Of a stretch of 64,000 bases of DNA, positions 36,262-45,392 are shown piece after piece; positions within the stretch are counted from its first letter, which is position 1, and each line of letters begins with the position of its first letter. A program made the translations under genes and the position numbers. The stretch comes from an uncultured Lachnospiraceae bacterium (GTDB lineage: Bacteria; Bacillota; Clostridia; Lachnospirales; Lachnospiraceae), in the NCBI GenBank assembly GCA_902775895.1, contig CACYNO010000007.1, forward strand, positions 1 to 64,000, given 5' to 3'. The notes below the pieces were generated by a model. That model had not been told where the DNA came from, made no database searches, and saw only the letters and a program-made list of their open reading frames with translations.

Positions 36262-38133
36262 ATGACGGAGACAGATAGCGGAAAAAAAAGCATATGGAAA
36301 AGATTCAGGAACGTATTTACCGCGAATGAGACTTTTCATGAGAACGAGGTTCAGGCTAACAAGCTGGGAACCCTGGTTATGGCGTTGAGCGGAGTCGTTC
36401 TTGTTATCGTACTGATCCTGTTTTCCGTAGGTATATTTAAGACGAGCAAAGATCTTACCGGCCCGTTGATCCAGGGGATCATAGAGACCGGAGCGGTGAC
36501 CGTTATCTGCATGATATTTAAGTATGACAGAAAATGGCTCAAATGGCTCCTTGTGATAGTCATGGCGGTAGTCTATGCAGGTCTGGACGGTGTATTTACC
36601 CACAAGGCGGCAATACTTATGGCGATACCCGTGATCTTTTCCGCAAGATATTTTTCCCGTAAGCTTACCGTGTTTACCACGGTGATCACATCCGGTACTT
36701 TTTTTATCTCCACACTATGGGGTTCGGTAAACGGACTTTTTGATCTGAATATCGTAACTCTTCCCGAAGGAACACGAATGATATCCAAAGGGGGATTTCT
36801 GGACCAGGCGGTCCTTGATACGGGCTTTGACAGGAAAAGCCTTGTGTGGGATGCCTTTGTTTACAACTATATCCCCAAATGGATGCTCTTTTTCATAATC
36901 TCACTGATCAGTATGGATATCGCAAACAAGGGTCGGAGGATGGTTCTTGAACAGCATGAGAGGGATGTGGAAAAATCCCTTATCGAATCCGAACTTGATC
37001 TTGCAAGACGCATACAGTCCGATATGCTGGTGACTGCATTTCCCGATGATACTGCCGGAAACGGATTCGATATATATGCTTCAATGACCCCTGCAAGGGA
37101 AGTGGGCGGGGATTTCTACGACTTTTTCATGATAGATGATACCCGGCTGGGACTAGTTATAGCTGATGTGAGCGGGAAAGGTATCCCTGCGGCGTTGTTT
37201 ATGACCAGGGCGATGACCCTGATAAAAGCAAGCGCCGGGCAGTGGCAAAGACCTGAAGAGGTACTTGCCGATGTAAATAATAAGATCTGCGAAAATAATG
37301 ATGAGGAGATGTTTGTGACGGCATGGTTCGGGATCCTTGACACGGTAACAGGAAATCTGGCGGCGGCAAATGGCGGTCACGAATATCCCTTATTCAGAAA
37401 TGCGCAGGAAGACTTTTCAATGATAAAAGACAAGCACGGCTTTGTACTGGGCGGACTTCCCGGGACAACATACACCGGCTATGAGATGGATATGGAGCCC
37501 GGCTCATGCATTTTCCTTTATACGGACGGTCTTGCGGAAGCACAGTCGGAAGCCGGAGTTTTTTTCGGTACGGACAGGGTTTTGGATGTTCTGAACAAGG
37601 AACCTTGTGCGTCTCCGGAAAAGATCATTTCGGGAATGGCCAGGGCGGTAAAGGATTTCACCGGAGATGCCCGTCAGTTTGACGATCTGACCATGATGTG
37701 CGTGCGCTTTACGGGCAGAGGCAAAAGGACCTTGAGGGTAGCAGCGGACATCGAAAATATCGAAAAAGTAACGGAACTTGTAGGTGAAGTACTGAAAGGA
37801 ACTGACTGCAGCTGTCAGGTCAGAGATAAGATAAATGTTGCCGTGGATGAGATATTCAGCAATATCGCAAAATACGCATATGCCCCGGGCAAAGGGGATG
37901 TGACCGTAAGTGCAGAGACTGATAAGGACCGTGAAAGCATCACTGTCACGTTTAAGGATAACGGTAAAAAATACGACCCCCTTGAAGTAAATGATCCGGA
38001 TGTATCACTTTCCGCTGACGAGAGGACGCCGGGAGGCCTGGGAGTGTACATGGTCAGAAAGCTGATGGATGATGTAAGCTACGAATATAAAGACGGACAG
38101 AACATTTTAAAGATAAAGAAAATCATTAAATAA
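36262..38133 (+). CDS. Membrane SpoIIE-type phosphatase with C-terminal anti-sigma kinase domain
   Basis: This is a 623-aa protein. Residues about 30-220 hold six or so membrane helices (VLVIVLILFSVGIF, AVTVICMIF, and others). A short coiled coil leads to a SpoIIE/PP2C domain (PAREVGGDFYDFFMID, about 273-288; LGLVIADVSGKGIPAALFM; FLYTDGLAEAQ; DDLTMMCVRF). Residues about 495-623 are a GHKL/HATPase domain of the RsbW class (INVAVDEIFSNIAKYAYAPG; GGLGVYMVRKLMDDVSYE). Phosphatase and kinase activities toward the upstream STAS protein thus sit in one membrane protein. No sigma factor gene is close. Confidence 0.9.
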   Translation: MTETDSGKKSIWKRFRNVFTANETFHENEVQANKLGTLVMALSGVVLVIVLILFSVGIFKTSKDLTGPLIQGIIETGAVTVICMIFKYDRKWLKWLLVIVMAVVYAGLDGVFTHKAAILMAIPVIFSARYFSRKLTVFTTVITSGTFFISTLWGSVNGLFDLNIVTLPEGTRMISKGGFLDQAVLDTGFDRKSLVWDAFVYNYIPKWMLFFIISLISMDIANKGRRMVLEQHERDVEKSLIESELDLARRIQSDMLVTAFPDDTAGNGFDIYASMTPAREVGGDFYDFFMIDDTRLGLVIADVSGKGIPAALFMTRAMTLIKASAGQWQRPEEVLADVNNKICENNDEEMFVTAWFGILDTVTGNLAAANGGHEYPLFRNAQEDFSMIKDKHGFVLGGLPGTTYTGYEMDMEPGSCIFLYTDGLAEAQSEAGVFFGTDRVLDVLNKEPCASPEKIISGMARAVKDFTGDARQFDDLTMMCVRFTGRGKRTLRVAADIENIEKVTELVGEVLKGTDCSCQVRDKINVAVDEIFSNIAKYAYAPGKGDVTVSAETDKDRESITVTFKDNGKKYDPLEVNDPDVSLSADERTPGGLGVYMVRKLMDDVSYEYKDGQNILKIKKIIK

Positions 38134-38149
38134 AAGGACAGGAACAGAT

Positions 38150-38818
38150 ATGGAAGAACATTACAAAAAAGAAGTGACTATGGATCCGTCGGACTTTGTG
38201 CTTCTGTCGGATTTCGTGCCTGGGATCATTCAGGAGATACGCTACTTTTCCACTTATAACTTTATAGGAGACAGGATAGACGGTTATGAGGAGCCGTGCG
38301 CGATCCTGACCAAAGAAGCAGCCCGTGCACTAAAGTCCGTGAGCAATGAGATGATGGTCCGGGGGTATCGTCTTAAGATATTTGATGCCTACAGACCTGT
38401 GACCGCCGTTAAGCATTTTGTGCTCTGGGGCATAGAGGATCAGGACATAAGGATGAAGGAATACTTTTATCCGGAGCTGGAAAAACAGGAACTTTTTGCA
38501 AAAGGATATATAGCAAAGCTTTCGGGACACAGCAGGGGAAGTACCGTGGATCTGACCCTTCTTGATATGAAGACGGGGAAGGAACTTGATATGGGAAGTC
38601 CCTTCGATCTTTTCAGTGAAGTCTCCCATCCGGACTACAGGGATCTGTCCGACGAACAGTATGAAAACAGGATAATACTGCAAAATGTCATGAAACGGAA
38701 CGGCTTTAAACCCATCGATTGTGAGTGGTGGCATTTTACCCTGGAGGACGAACCTTTTCCCGATACATACTTTGAATTTCCTGTTTCATCAGAATACCTG
38801 AAAAGGCAGAGAAACTGA
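38150..38818 (+). CDS. D-alanyl-D-alanine dipeptidase (VanX/DdpX family)
   Basis: This is a 222-aa zinc dipeptidase of family M15D. It has FDAYRPVTAVKHF (about residues 77-89), zinc ligands in SGHSRGSTVDLTL (His and Asp, about 125-137) and EWWHF (Glu and His, about 194-198). There is no signal peptide, so it is probably cytoplasmic. VanX proteins remove D-Ala-D-Ala in vancomycin resistance, but no vanH, vanA or vanS/R genes are near. Recycling of peptidoglycan dipeptides is more likely. Confidence 0.88.
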   Translation: MEEHYKKEVTMDPSDFVLLSDFVPGIIQEIRYFSTYNFIGDRIDGYEEPCAILTKEAARALKSVSNEMMVRGYRLKIFDAYRPVTAVKHFVLWGIEDQDIRMKEYFYPELEKQELFAKGYIAKLSGHSRGSTVDLTLLDMKTGKELDMGSPFDLFSEVSHPDYRDLSDEQYENRIILQNVMKRNGFKPIDCEWWHFTLEDEPFPDTYFEFPVSSEYLKRQRN

Positions 38819-38846
38819 CATATTACACTAAAAAAAATCAAATATT

Positions 38847-38877
38847 TTGCGTCAAAAACTTTAAAAAGGTATATAAT
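38847..38877 (+). promoter_or_regulatory. Promoter upstream of the membrane protein gene at 38944
   Basis: TTGCGT (38847-38852) with TATATA (38870-38875, spacer 17) or TATAAT (38872-38877, spacer 19). Confidence 0.5.
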
Positions 38878-38943
38878 AACAGTGTAAGAAGATAATATTT
38901 TTTTGCAGACTAAACAAAATATTTTAGAAAGTGAGTGATTATT

Positions 38944-39654
38944 ATGAGTTTTCCAAATGCATTCAGAGGAGTGAGTAAACTTTTGGTAGCGGAGATCTTA
39001 AATCTCATAGCAACGGGGCTCATCATAGCCGCCGGTATATCCGGGATAGTCGGAGGCGCGTCCGCTGTTATAAACACGGTGTCGCAGACAACAGAGATCA
39101 CGGAAGAGACGGTGGAGAGCAGTATCGGTTCTCCCGGTGTGATAGCCGCGGTGTTTATGGGGATGGGAGCCATGATACTGTTTATCATAGCCTACATCAT
39201 AAACCTTGTGGGACTTGCACAGGCAGGCAGGGATGAGAACAATTTCCGTAATGCCTTCTTTGTATCCATTGCTGTTCTGGTAATATCCATTGTTGCAAGT
39301 TTTCTTTCCGGTTCCAACGCAGGAGACGGAGCAGCGGGAGACATAGCTGCCACGGCAAGGACTGTTTGTGAGATATTTGTTATGGTTAGCGTTGTGACGG
39401 GTATAATGTCACTGGCAAGTATGCTGAATGATTCAGGCATGCAGAATTTCGGACGCAAGCTTATCATTATAATCATCGTAAGTATAGGTATCGGAGCCGT
39501 AGCATCATTCATTAACATATTCTTCGGAGCCAATTCCGTAGTTCATGCGGTTGACGGTATCATGGGATTGATATCGGGTATAGCTATGTTGGTGGGATAC
39601 ATCGCATACATCATATATCTTGCCAAGGCAAAAAAGATGCTTAGAGAAGGTTAA
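38944..39654 (+). CDS. Unknown four- to five-helix membrane protein
   Basis: This is a 236-aa integral membrane protein rich in Gly, Ala, Ile and Met. Hydrophobic stretches lie at about residues 10-33 (LLVAEILNLIATGLIIAAG), 62-85, 98-115, 140-160, 172-192 and 205-225. It has no charged motif or catalytic residue pattern, and I do not recognise the family. It is transcribed alone: its own promoter lies upstream and a terminator follows. The start ATG 38944 has only a weak AAAGTGAGTG site. A GTG at 38935 would add three residues. Confidence 0.7.
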   Translation: MSFPNAFRGVSKLLVAEILNLIATGLIIAAGISGIVGGASAVINTVSQTTEITEETVESSIGSPGVIAAVFMGMGAMILFIIAYIINLVGLAQAGRDENNFRNAFFVSIAVLVISIVASFLSGSNAGDGAAGDIAATARTVCEIFVMVSVVTGIMSLASMLNDSGMQNFGRKLIIIIIVSIGIGAVASFINIFFGANSVVHAVDGIMGLISGIAMLVGYIAYIIYLAKAKKMLREG

Positions 39655-39697
39655 ATAATCCGGACAGGATCGTTATCGGGATCCTTTTGGTTGTAGG

Positions 39698-39730
39698 AGG
39701 GTGTGAATCATTTCACACCCTTTCGTTTTA
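39698..39730 (+). terminator. Intrinsic terminator before codA
   Basis: AGGGTGTGAA (39698-39707) pairs perfectly with TTCACACCCT (39712-39721), 4-nt loop, followed by TTCGTTTT. It ends 10 bp before the codA start, so it must end upstream transcription or attenuate codA. Confidence 0.8.
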
Positions 39731-39739
39731 GGAGGTTTT

Positions 39740-40939
39740 ATGCTTTTTAAAAATGCTTGTATAGAAAATTCGACACAACTACAGGACTTTCGTGTTGAAG
39801 ACGGACTTTTCAAAGAGATAGGAAACCTTACCCAAGCAGAGGGAGAAGAGGTAAAGGACCTGGAGGGTAAGCTGGTGCTGCCGCCTTTCATAGAGTCACA
39901 TGTTCATCTGGACACCTGCCTGACGGCAGGGGATCCTGTGTGGAACATGTCCGGTACTCTTTTTGAGGGTATAGAGTGCTGGAGCAAGCGAAAAGAAAAA
40001 TTAAATGAGGATGATATCCGGGAGCGGGTGAAAAAGGCTGTGCAGATGTATGCTGCCCACGGAGTGCAGTTCATCCGTACTCATGTAGACGTTACGGATC
40101 CGAGCCTTATGGCCATGAAGACCATGGTCGATCTCCGGGAGGAGTTAAAGGATGTGGCAGAGATACAGATAGTGGCATTTCCCCAGGAAGGCATCTTAAG
40201 TTTCCCAAAGGGAAAGGAACTGCTCACGGAAGCCGTAAAGATGGGGGCGGACGCGGTGGGTGCCATACCCCACTTTGAGTTTACCAGGGAATATAGCGTG
40301 GAGTCCGTAAACTTTGCAATGGAGCTTGCGTACAAATACGATAAGTTGGTGGACGTGCACTGCGACGAGATCGATGATGAAGCATCCCGGGGATTGGAGA
40401 CAGTAGCAACGAGAGCTCTGGAGCTGGGACTGTTTGACAAGGTGACAGCCAGCCATACCACGGCCATGCACTCTTACAACAACGCTTACGTATTAAAGCT
40501 TATGCGGCTTCTTAAGATGAGCCGTATAAATTTTGTGGCAAACCCTCTGGTAAATACACACCTTCAGGGACGGGCAGACACCTATCCCAAGCGCAGGGGA
40601 GTGACCCGTGTAAAGGAACTTCTTGAGGCAGGTATCAATGTGTCATTCGGTCATGATGATATCTTCGATCCCTGGTATCCTCTGGGTAACGGAAACCTCC
40701 GTGATGTGGTATTTATGGGACTTCATGTGTGCCAGCTTATGGGATATGAGGATATCATGAACAGCTACCGGTTTATCACCCACAACGCCGCAAAGACATT
40801 GCATATCACTGACAGATACGGTATAGAGCCCGGAAAGCCTGCAAGCTTTGTGGTGATGGATGCGACGGACTATTACGATGCGCTGAACAGAAATGCGAAA
40901 TGCATGGCATCCTATATGAAAGGAGGTAAACGACATTAA
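39740..40939 (+). CDS. codA: Cytosine deaminase-type amidohydrolase
   Basis: This is a 399-aa metal-dependent amidohydrolase of the CodA group. Metal ligands appear as [12 protein letters not shown] (about residues 51-62), [10 protein letters not shown] (about 205-214), ASHTTAM (about 237-243) and the Asp in [18 protein letters not shown] (about 300-317), a run characteristic of cytosine deaminases. The enzyme converts cytosine to uracil and ammonia for pyrimidine salvage. Related isocytosine or isoguanine deaminases share these motifs. AGGAGG lies 4-10 bp before the ATG. A PreA-like dehydrogenase at 45393 may take uracil further. Confidence 0.87.
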   Translation: MLFKNACIENSTQLQDFRVEDGLFKEIGNLTQAEGEEVKDLEGKLVLPPFIESHVHLDTCLTAGDPVWNMSGTLFEGIECWSKRKEKLNEDDIRERVKKAVQMYAAHGVQFIRTHVDVTDPSLMAMKTMVDLREELKDVAEIQIVAFPQEGILSFPKGKELLTEAVKMGADAVGAIPHFEFTREYSVESVNFAMELAYKYDKLVDVHCDEIDDEASRGLETVATRALELGLFDKVTASHTTAMHSYNNAYVLKLMRLLKMSRINFVANPLVNTHLQGRADTYPKRRGVTRVKELLEAGINVSFGHDDIFDPWYPLGNGNLRDVVFMGLHVCQLMGYEDIMNSYRFITHNAAKTLHITDRYGIEPGKPASFVVMDATDYYDALNRNAKCMASYMKGGKRH

Positions 40940-41870
40940 AAGAAAGTTTCACATTCACGACCGGATATTCTGGATACTTCTGGTGACCATATTATGGTAT
41001 ATGGTCATTTTTTCCGTGCCCTTTGATGTTCTCCTGTTTGATGAAACATCACCTTTGTCTTCTATGTTTGGGGCAAAGCCTTCAGGGGTGAACGATCCGA
41101 TTGTTTTTACGGTGGTGTTTTACCTGTCTACTCTGCCGGCTTTTATCGGTGTATTTTTATATACGCGTTTTACAAAAAGAAACAGGTTCATATTTGATTC
41201 ATTTATGCCGAAGCATCCCGGAAACACGCCGGGGAAGCTGCTGCTGGGGTTCCTTGTGGGTTTTATAATGAATTTTTCATGTATAGCGGTCGCTCTGATA
41301 CATGGTGATATCAGGCTTTATCTTGATTTTGCCGCAGAGCGGCTGCCGTTCTTTCTTTTTGCGTTTCTTTGCGTTTTTATACAAAGTTCGACGGAAGAGC
41401 TTTGGTGCAGGGGATTTGTATATGAGCGTGTAAATGTAAGATATCCTCTCTGGGTGTCTATCTTTGTAAACGGACTCTTCTTTGCGGTTTTGCATATCAT
41501 GAATCCAGGGGCCGGATTCCTGCCTATCCTGGACATCTTTATATGTGGCGTATCCTTTTCCCTTGCAAAATGGTATACGGGAAGCATATGGTTTCCCATG
41601 GGGATACATACTGCGTGGAATTTTACCCAGAATTTTCTTTTTGGGCTTCCAAACAGCGGTCTGGAATCCGCGGCATCCGTTTTTCACCTTGATAAGGTTG
41701 CAGGAGTACAGAGCAACCTGTTATATGATCAGGTTTTCGGTGTTGAAGGCGCGATACCTGCCGTCATAGCAGACGCTGTTCTTGGAGCAGTATGCCTTAT
41801 ACTTGCAGCAAAGAAGGGGCGTCTTGGTGAGTTGAAAATGTCGGGAACGGGTAAGCCGGCGTCTTCATAA
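40935..41870 (+). CDS. CPBP (CAAX-type) intramembrane metalloprotease
   Basis: This is a 311-aa membrane protein of the CPBP/Abi family if translation starts at the ATT at 40935. The first 16 residues ([16 protein letters not shown]) fit a normal cytosolic tail and membrane entry. The catalytic motifs are [14 protein letters not shown] (Glu-Glu and Arg), [11 protein letters not shown] (His) and [15 protein letters not shown]. Members cleave within membranes, often in bacteriocin immunity or signalling. AGGAGG at 40921-40926 is 8 bp before ATT and badly placed for any ATG. The next in-frame candidates, CTG 40980 and GTG 40983, cut into the first helix. The ATT overlaps the codA stop. Confidence 0.82.
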   Translation: MKRKFHIHDRIFWILLVTILWYMVIFSVPFDVLLFDETSPLSSMFGAKPSGVNDPIVFTVVFYLSTLPAFIGVFLYTRFTKRNRFIFDSFMPKHPGNTPGKLLLGFLVGFIMNFSCIAVALIHGDIRLYLDFAAERLPFFLFAFLCVFIQSSTEELWCRGFVYERVNVRYPLWVSIFVNGLFFAVLHIMNPGAGFLPILDIFICGVSFSLAKWYTGSIWFPMGIHTAWNFTQNFLFGLPNSGLESAASVFHLDKVAGVQSNLLYDQVFGVEGAIPAVIADAVLGAVCLILAAKKGRLGELKMSGTGKPASS

Positions 41871-41930
41871 AAAACATCTTTTTTGTGAGGGATGTTGTAT
41901 AATGTAACTGTGGAAAGGAGGATATCAAAG

Positions 41931-42668
41931 ATGAAGAAGAAAACTTTTTTTACTGCCCTGGCAATGGCAGGGTGTATAGGACTTGTGGGGTGCGGAGCCG
42001 GAGCGACGGCCTCAAATGAGACGACAGAGAGCAAACAGACGGAGACTACGGAAGAGAAAGCATCAGTCATTGACTATATGGTACTTGTAAACAAGGAAAA
42101 CGCCCTTCCTGACAAATGGGAGGATGAGGTGTCACTTACAAAGAGCACCAATTCTCTGGGAGATGAAGTGCAGACGGAAAGCCGTGCCTATGATGCATAC
42201 CTTGAGTTGAAAAAAGACCTTGAGGCTGACGGCGTTTATGTGGACTTAGACAGTGCTTTCAGAGGTGTTGAGGCGCAGAAGAAGATAGTGGAGGATTTCA
42301 CTAAAAAATACGGCGAGACATATGTGAAACAGTATGTGGCAGTTCCGGGATTCTCCGAGCATCACACGGGACTGGCGCTTGATCTTTATCTGAACATAGA
42401 CGGTAAAGATGTGTATATGAACGAGGACATGGTAGAGTACCCTGAAATCTGGGAAAAGATACACGCCAAATTAGCCGATCACGGATTTATACTCCGTTAC
42501 CTTGAAGGAAAAGAGTCTGTTACGGGATTTAACTACGAACCGTGGCATATACGTTATATAGATAACGTCGATCTGGCAAAGGAGATCACGGAAAAAGGCA
42601 TAACCCTTGAGGAGTATCTCGGCAAGCTTCCGAAAGGTGATGTGACACCGCCAAAAGATACTGAGTGA
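41931..42668 (+). CDS. VanY-type D-Ala-D-Ala carboxypeptidase lipoprotein
   Basis: This is a 245-aa lipoprotein with a signal peptide ending in the lipobox LVGC (about residues 17-20), then a Thr/Glu-rich linker. The peptidase M15B domain has the zinc motifs SEHHTGLALDLYL (His, Asp) and EPWHIRY (Glu/His). It trims the last D-Ala from peptidoglycan stem peptides. AAAGGAGG lies 9 bp before ATG 41931. A longer frame would spoil the signal peptide. It shares M15 ancestry with the dipeptidase at 38150, but the sequences are not close. Confidence 0.9.
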   Translation: MKKKTFFTALAMAGCIGLVGCGAGATASNETTESKQTETTEEKASVIDYMVLVNKENALPDKWEDEVSLTKSTNSLGDEVQTESRAYDAYLELKKDLEADGVYVDLDSAFRGVEAQKKIVEDFTKKYGETYVKQYVAVPGFSEHHTGLALDLYLNIDGKDVYMNEDMVEYPEIWEKIHAKLADHGFILRYLEGKESVTGFNYEPWHIRYIDNVDLAKEITEKGITLEEYLGKLPKGDVTPPKDTE

Positions 42669-42701
42669 GGATATTAACGGTCAAATAAAGGAGGTATTGA
42701 T

Positions 42702-44453
42702 ATGGCATCATTTATCACAGCTTTGATAAAACAGAGAAGAGCTGCAAAAAAAGCCACACCTGATACCCATGGCAGGCTGAAGGAGATAATCGCCGTGTTG
42801 AACAAATATAATTATGACGACGGCTTTACCCCTGAAATAGTGGTGAATATCCTTCAGGATCTGGGACCTACCTTTGTAAAGATCGGTCAGATCGCATCCC
42901 AGCAGTCTGAACACCTGCCCCCTGAGTACGTTGAGGCATTAGCCGGTCTGCGCTCAAAAGTGGAACCTATGGACATGGAAACAGTTCATGCACAGATCAA
43001 GGAAAACCTGGGGAAGCCCACAAGTGAGCTTTTCGCTTCATTTGGTGATAAACCCATGGGTTCCGCTTCCATTGCGCAGGTACACAAGGCAGAGCTTTTT
43101 GACGGTACTGTCGTGGCGGTAAAGGTGAGACGTCCGGGTATAGTAGATACTGTGGCCCGGGATTTTGCCCTTATCGAAAAGGTTCTTGATAAGTTTGAAA
43201 AAAAGCTGGTCGGAAAAGTAGATATCAGGGATATGATACTGGAGCTTGAGCAGACCTCCAAGACAGAGCTTGACCTGACAAACGAGGCGGATAATCTGAA
43301 GCGTTTTTATAACTTCAATAACGGCCGCGTGAAGGTAAGATGCCCCAAATGTTACAGAGAACTCAGCTGTGAAGCTATACTTACAGAGGACTTTGTAACG
43401 GGCACCGAAGTAAGCAAAGCTGATTTCCTTGAGTCACTTGGCACCGAGGAACGCAGGCGCATTGCGGCGCTTATAGCGGATAACTTTGCTACCCAGGTCC
43501 TGGTGGACGGTTTTTATCATGCCGATCCCCATACTGGAAATGTCCTGATAAAAGAAGATGACACTCCCGTACCGTCCGGATTGACAGAAACAAAGGAGAC
43601 AGCTGAAAATACAGGGAAAACAGACGAAGACACAACTGATGAAAAAAAGGTTCCTCTTCCGGATCATTGTATAGAATGGATAGATTTCGGCATGATGGGA
43701 ACCTTGTCCGCAAACCAGCGCCAGACTATTTTTGATCTTGTGGCGCATGTTGTTATGCAGGATGCATACAATGTAAAACGTACACTTCTCCAGTTGGCAA
43801 AACCTCAGGGTGAAGTGGATCACGGGGCTTTGCTTGAGATGTGTGAAGGCGTTTGCGGACAGTACAGCGGAGCGGATTTCGGCGATTTTGATCTGGGAGA
43901 TCTTCTGAGCACGGTTCTGGATTGTCTTAAAGAACAGAACATGAAGATCGACCCCTTTGTTACCAATCTTGCCCGCGGCATTATAGCCCTTGAGGGTACC
44001 ATTAACACCATCAGTCCAGATGTAAACATTCTGAACTACTTCACGGACAAGGTTAATATCGGACAAAAATTCAATCTTAATCTCGAAAATCCCGGAGAGA
44101 TGAACCCCGAGATCGCCATGAAGCTGCTGCAGCTTTTCCAGGGGGTCACGAATTCTGCTTCAAAGACAGCGGAAGCCCTCGACATGATGGAAAAGGGGCA
44201 GCTCAGACTGAATACGGATTTCGGCTTTGAAGAAAAGGGACGTGGCGACATGAACCGTCTTACGGGGTATGCCGCCCGGGGTCTTGTGATAGCAGCCTTA
44301 CTGGTAGGCTCCAGCATAATGTGTTTGAGTTCCGCCCTTACAGGAGACAGCGAGGCTATAAGGATAATATTCCGTGTTATGGGCTTTGCGGGGATAGGGC
44401 TTGGTGTGTTCTTTGCATTCCGGCTCTTCAGGAATATTAAGAAAAGTAAATAA
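42702..44453 (+). CDS. ABC1/UbiB-family atypical kinase
   Basis: This is a 583-aa ABC1 kinase-like protein. It has the family-specific KxGQ motif in FVKIGQIASQQSEHLP (about residues 59-74), the Ala-rich loop GSASIAQVHKAEL (about 116-128), VAVKVRRPG (Lys), LVDGFYHADPHTGNVLI and IDFGMMG (metal Asp). The kinase core is split by a hydrophilic insertion of about 35 residues (PVPSGLTETKETAENTGK onward) between HADPHTGN and DFG. Two membrane helices end the protein. Bacterial UbiB supports ubiquinone synthesis, but an anaerobe without that pathway must use it for something else, perhaps lipid handling. Confidence 0.88.
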   Translation: MASFITALIKQRRAAKKATPDTHGRLKEIIAVLNKYNYDDGFTPEIVVNILQDLGPTFVKIGQIASQQSEHLPPEYVEALAGLRSKVEPMDMETVHAQIKENLGKPTSELFASFGDKPMGSASIAQVHKAELFDGTVVAVKVRRPGIVDTVARDFALIEKVLDKFEKKLVGKVDIRDMILELEQTSKTELDLTNEADNLKRFYNFNNGRVKVRCPKCYRELSCEAILTEDFVTGTEVSKADFLESLGTEERRRIAALIADNFATQVLVDGFYHADPHTGNVLIKEDDTPVPSGLTETKETAENTGKTDEDTTDEKKVPLPDHCIEWIDFGMMGTLSANQRQTIFDLVAHVVMQDAYNVKRTLLQLAKPQGEVDHGALLEMCEGVCGQYSGADFGDFDLGDLLSTVLDCLKEQNMKIDPFVTNLARGIIALEGTINTISPDVNILNYFTDKVNIGQKFNLNLENPGEMNPEIAMKLLQLFQGVTNSASKTAEALDMMEKGQLRLNTDFGFEEKGRGDMNRLTGYAARGLVIAALLVGSSIMCLSSALTGDSEAIRIIFRVMGFAGIGLGVFFAFRLFRNIKKSK

Positions 44454-44460
44454 CATCATA

Positions 44461-44508
44461 AAAGCAAAAGAAAAGCAGGATTTTTTCTGACTTATCTTTT
44501 GCTTTTTT
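44461..44508 (+). terminator. Terminator after the UbiB-like gene
   Basis: AAAGCAAAAGA (44461-44471) pairs with TCTTTTGCTTT (44495-44505), followed by a T-run. Confidence 0.8.
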
Positions 44509-44509
44509 G

Positions 44510-44538
44510 TTGAGTTTTATTTTGGATTTTTATATACT
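44510..44538 (+). promoter_or_regulatory. Promoter of the gene at 44594
   Basis: TTGAGT (44510-44515), 17-bp spacer, TATACT (44533-44538). Confidence 0.7.
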
Positions 44539-44593
44539 TTTAGTGTAGGGAGAAAAAGAAACCTAATAAGCATAAGATAAGGAGGTAATCATC

Positions 44594-45226
44594 ATGTTAA
44601 ACGTTGTTGTATCTATATTTGAGGTTGAAAGTGAAGCTTATCAGGCTATCACAGAGCTTAAAAATCAAAAAGGACTTAAGACATCCATTATGTCTGAGGC
44701 CGTTCTTGTTGACAAGAAAAACGGTTACTACACGATTTTAGACAATTTTGTTATCGAACCGGATGCCATGGATGATATGGCCAAAGGCGGACTTATTGGT
44801 ATGTGTATAGGTATCTTGGGAGGACCTTTGGGTATGCTACTGGGGGCAAGTGTCGGATCCTTTGCAGGAGTGGTTTCCGAAACAGATAAAACCGCTGAAA
44901 CCGCATCCATGCTTGAGCAGATGATCCTAAAGCTCAGCGATAATACCCTTGCGATCATAGGTCTGGCTGAAGAAAAGGATGAGAGCGAGATTGATGAATT
45001 GCTTTCCAAGTACAAGACCATAATCGCCCGTTTTGATGCTGCTGTTGTGGAACAGGAGGTTGAAAGGGCTAGAGATATGGAAAAGGAAATGGAAAATCTG
45101 GCAAAACTTGAAGTGCGTAATCAGAAAAAGGAAGAACACCAGGCTAAGGTGGAAGAACGCCGTAATAAGATGAAAGCCCGCTTTGCAGCCATCAAAGAGA
45201 AACATAAAAAGACGGACGACGAATAA
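44594..45226 (+). CDS. DUF1269-like protein with glycine-zipper and coiled-coil tail
   Basis: This is a 210-aa protein. Residues 1-60 form an alpha/beta start (VVVSIFEVESEAYQAITELK). Residues about 70-97 form a glycine-rich hydrophobic hairpin (GGLIGMCIGILGGPLGMLLG), which may insert in a membrane. The last 80 residues are a highly charged coiled coil rich in Glu, Lys and Arg. The layout matches the DUF1269/DUF1269-like stress proteins, whose function is unknown. It has its own promoter and terminator and a strong AAGGAGG site. Confidence 0.75.
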   Translation: MLNVVVSIFEVESEAYQAITELKNQKGLKTSIMSEAVLVDKKNGYYTILDNFVIEPDAMDDMAKGGLIGMCIGILGGPLGMLLGASVGSFAGVVSETDKTAETASMLEQMILKLSDNTLAIIGLAEEKDESEIDELLSKYKTIIARFDAAVVEQEVERARDMEKEMENLAKLEVRNQKKEEHQAKVEERRNKMKARFAAIKEKHKKTDDE

Positions 45227-45237
45227 AAAAGATTTTT

Positions 45238-45279
45238 GAGGATGCATCAATGTTTTTCAGACTGATCATCCTCTTTTTT
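45238..45279 (+). terminator. Terminator after the DUF1269-like gene
   Basis: GAGGATGCATCA pairs with TGATCATCCTC with a bulge, followed by six T. Confidence 0.85.
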
Positions 45280-45392
45280 CTTTATATTTAAAGATCAGGA
45301 TATAACCGTTAGATTTTGGGGTATACGGGACAAATAACTTGGAAATGGATGTTGTCAATATTAAATACAAAAGCCGGACAGGAGAAGAGCCT

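Noticed and set aside
38150-42668. Vancomycin resistance cluster
   Set aside because: Only M15 peptidases are present; the ligase, dehydrogenase and sensor-regulator genes of van clusters are missing.
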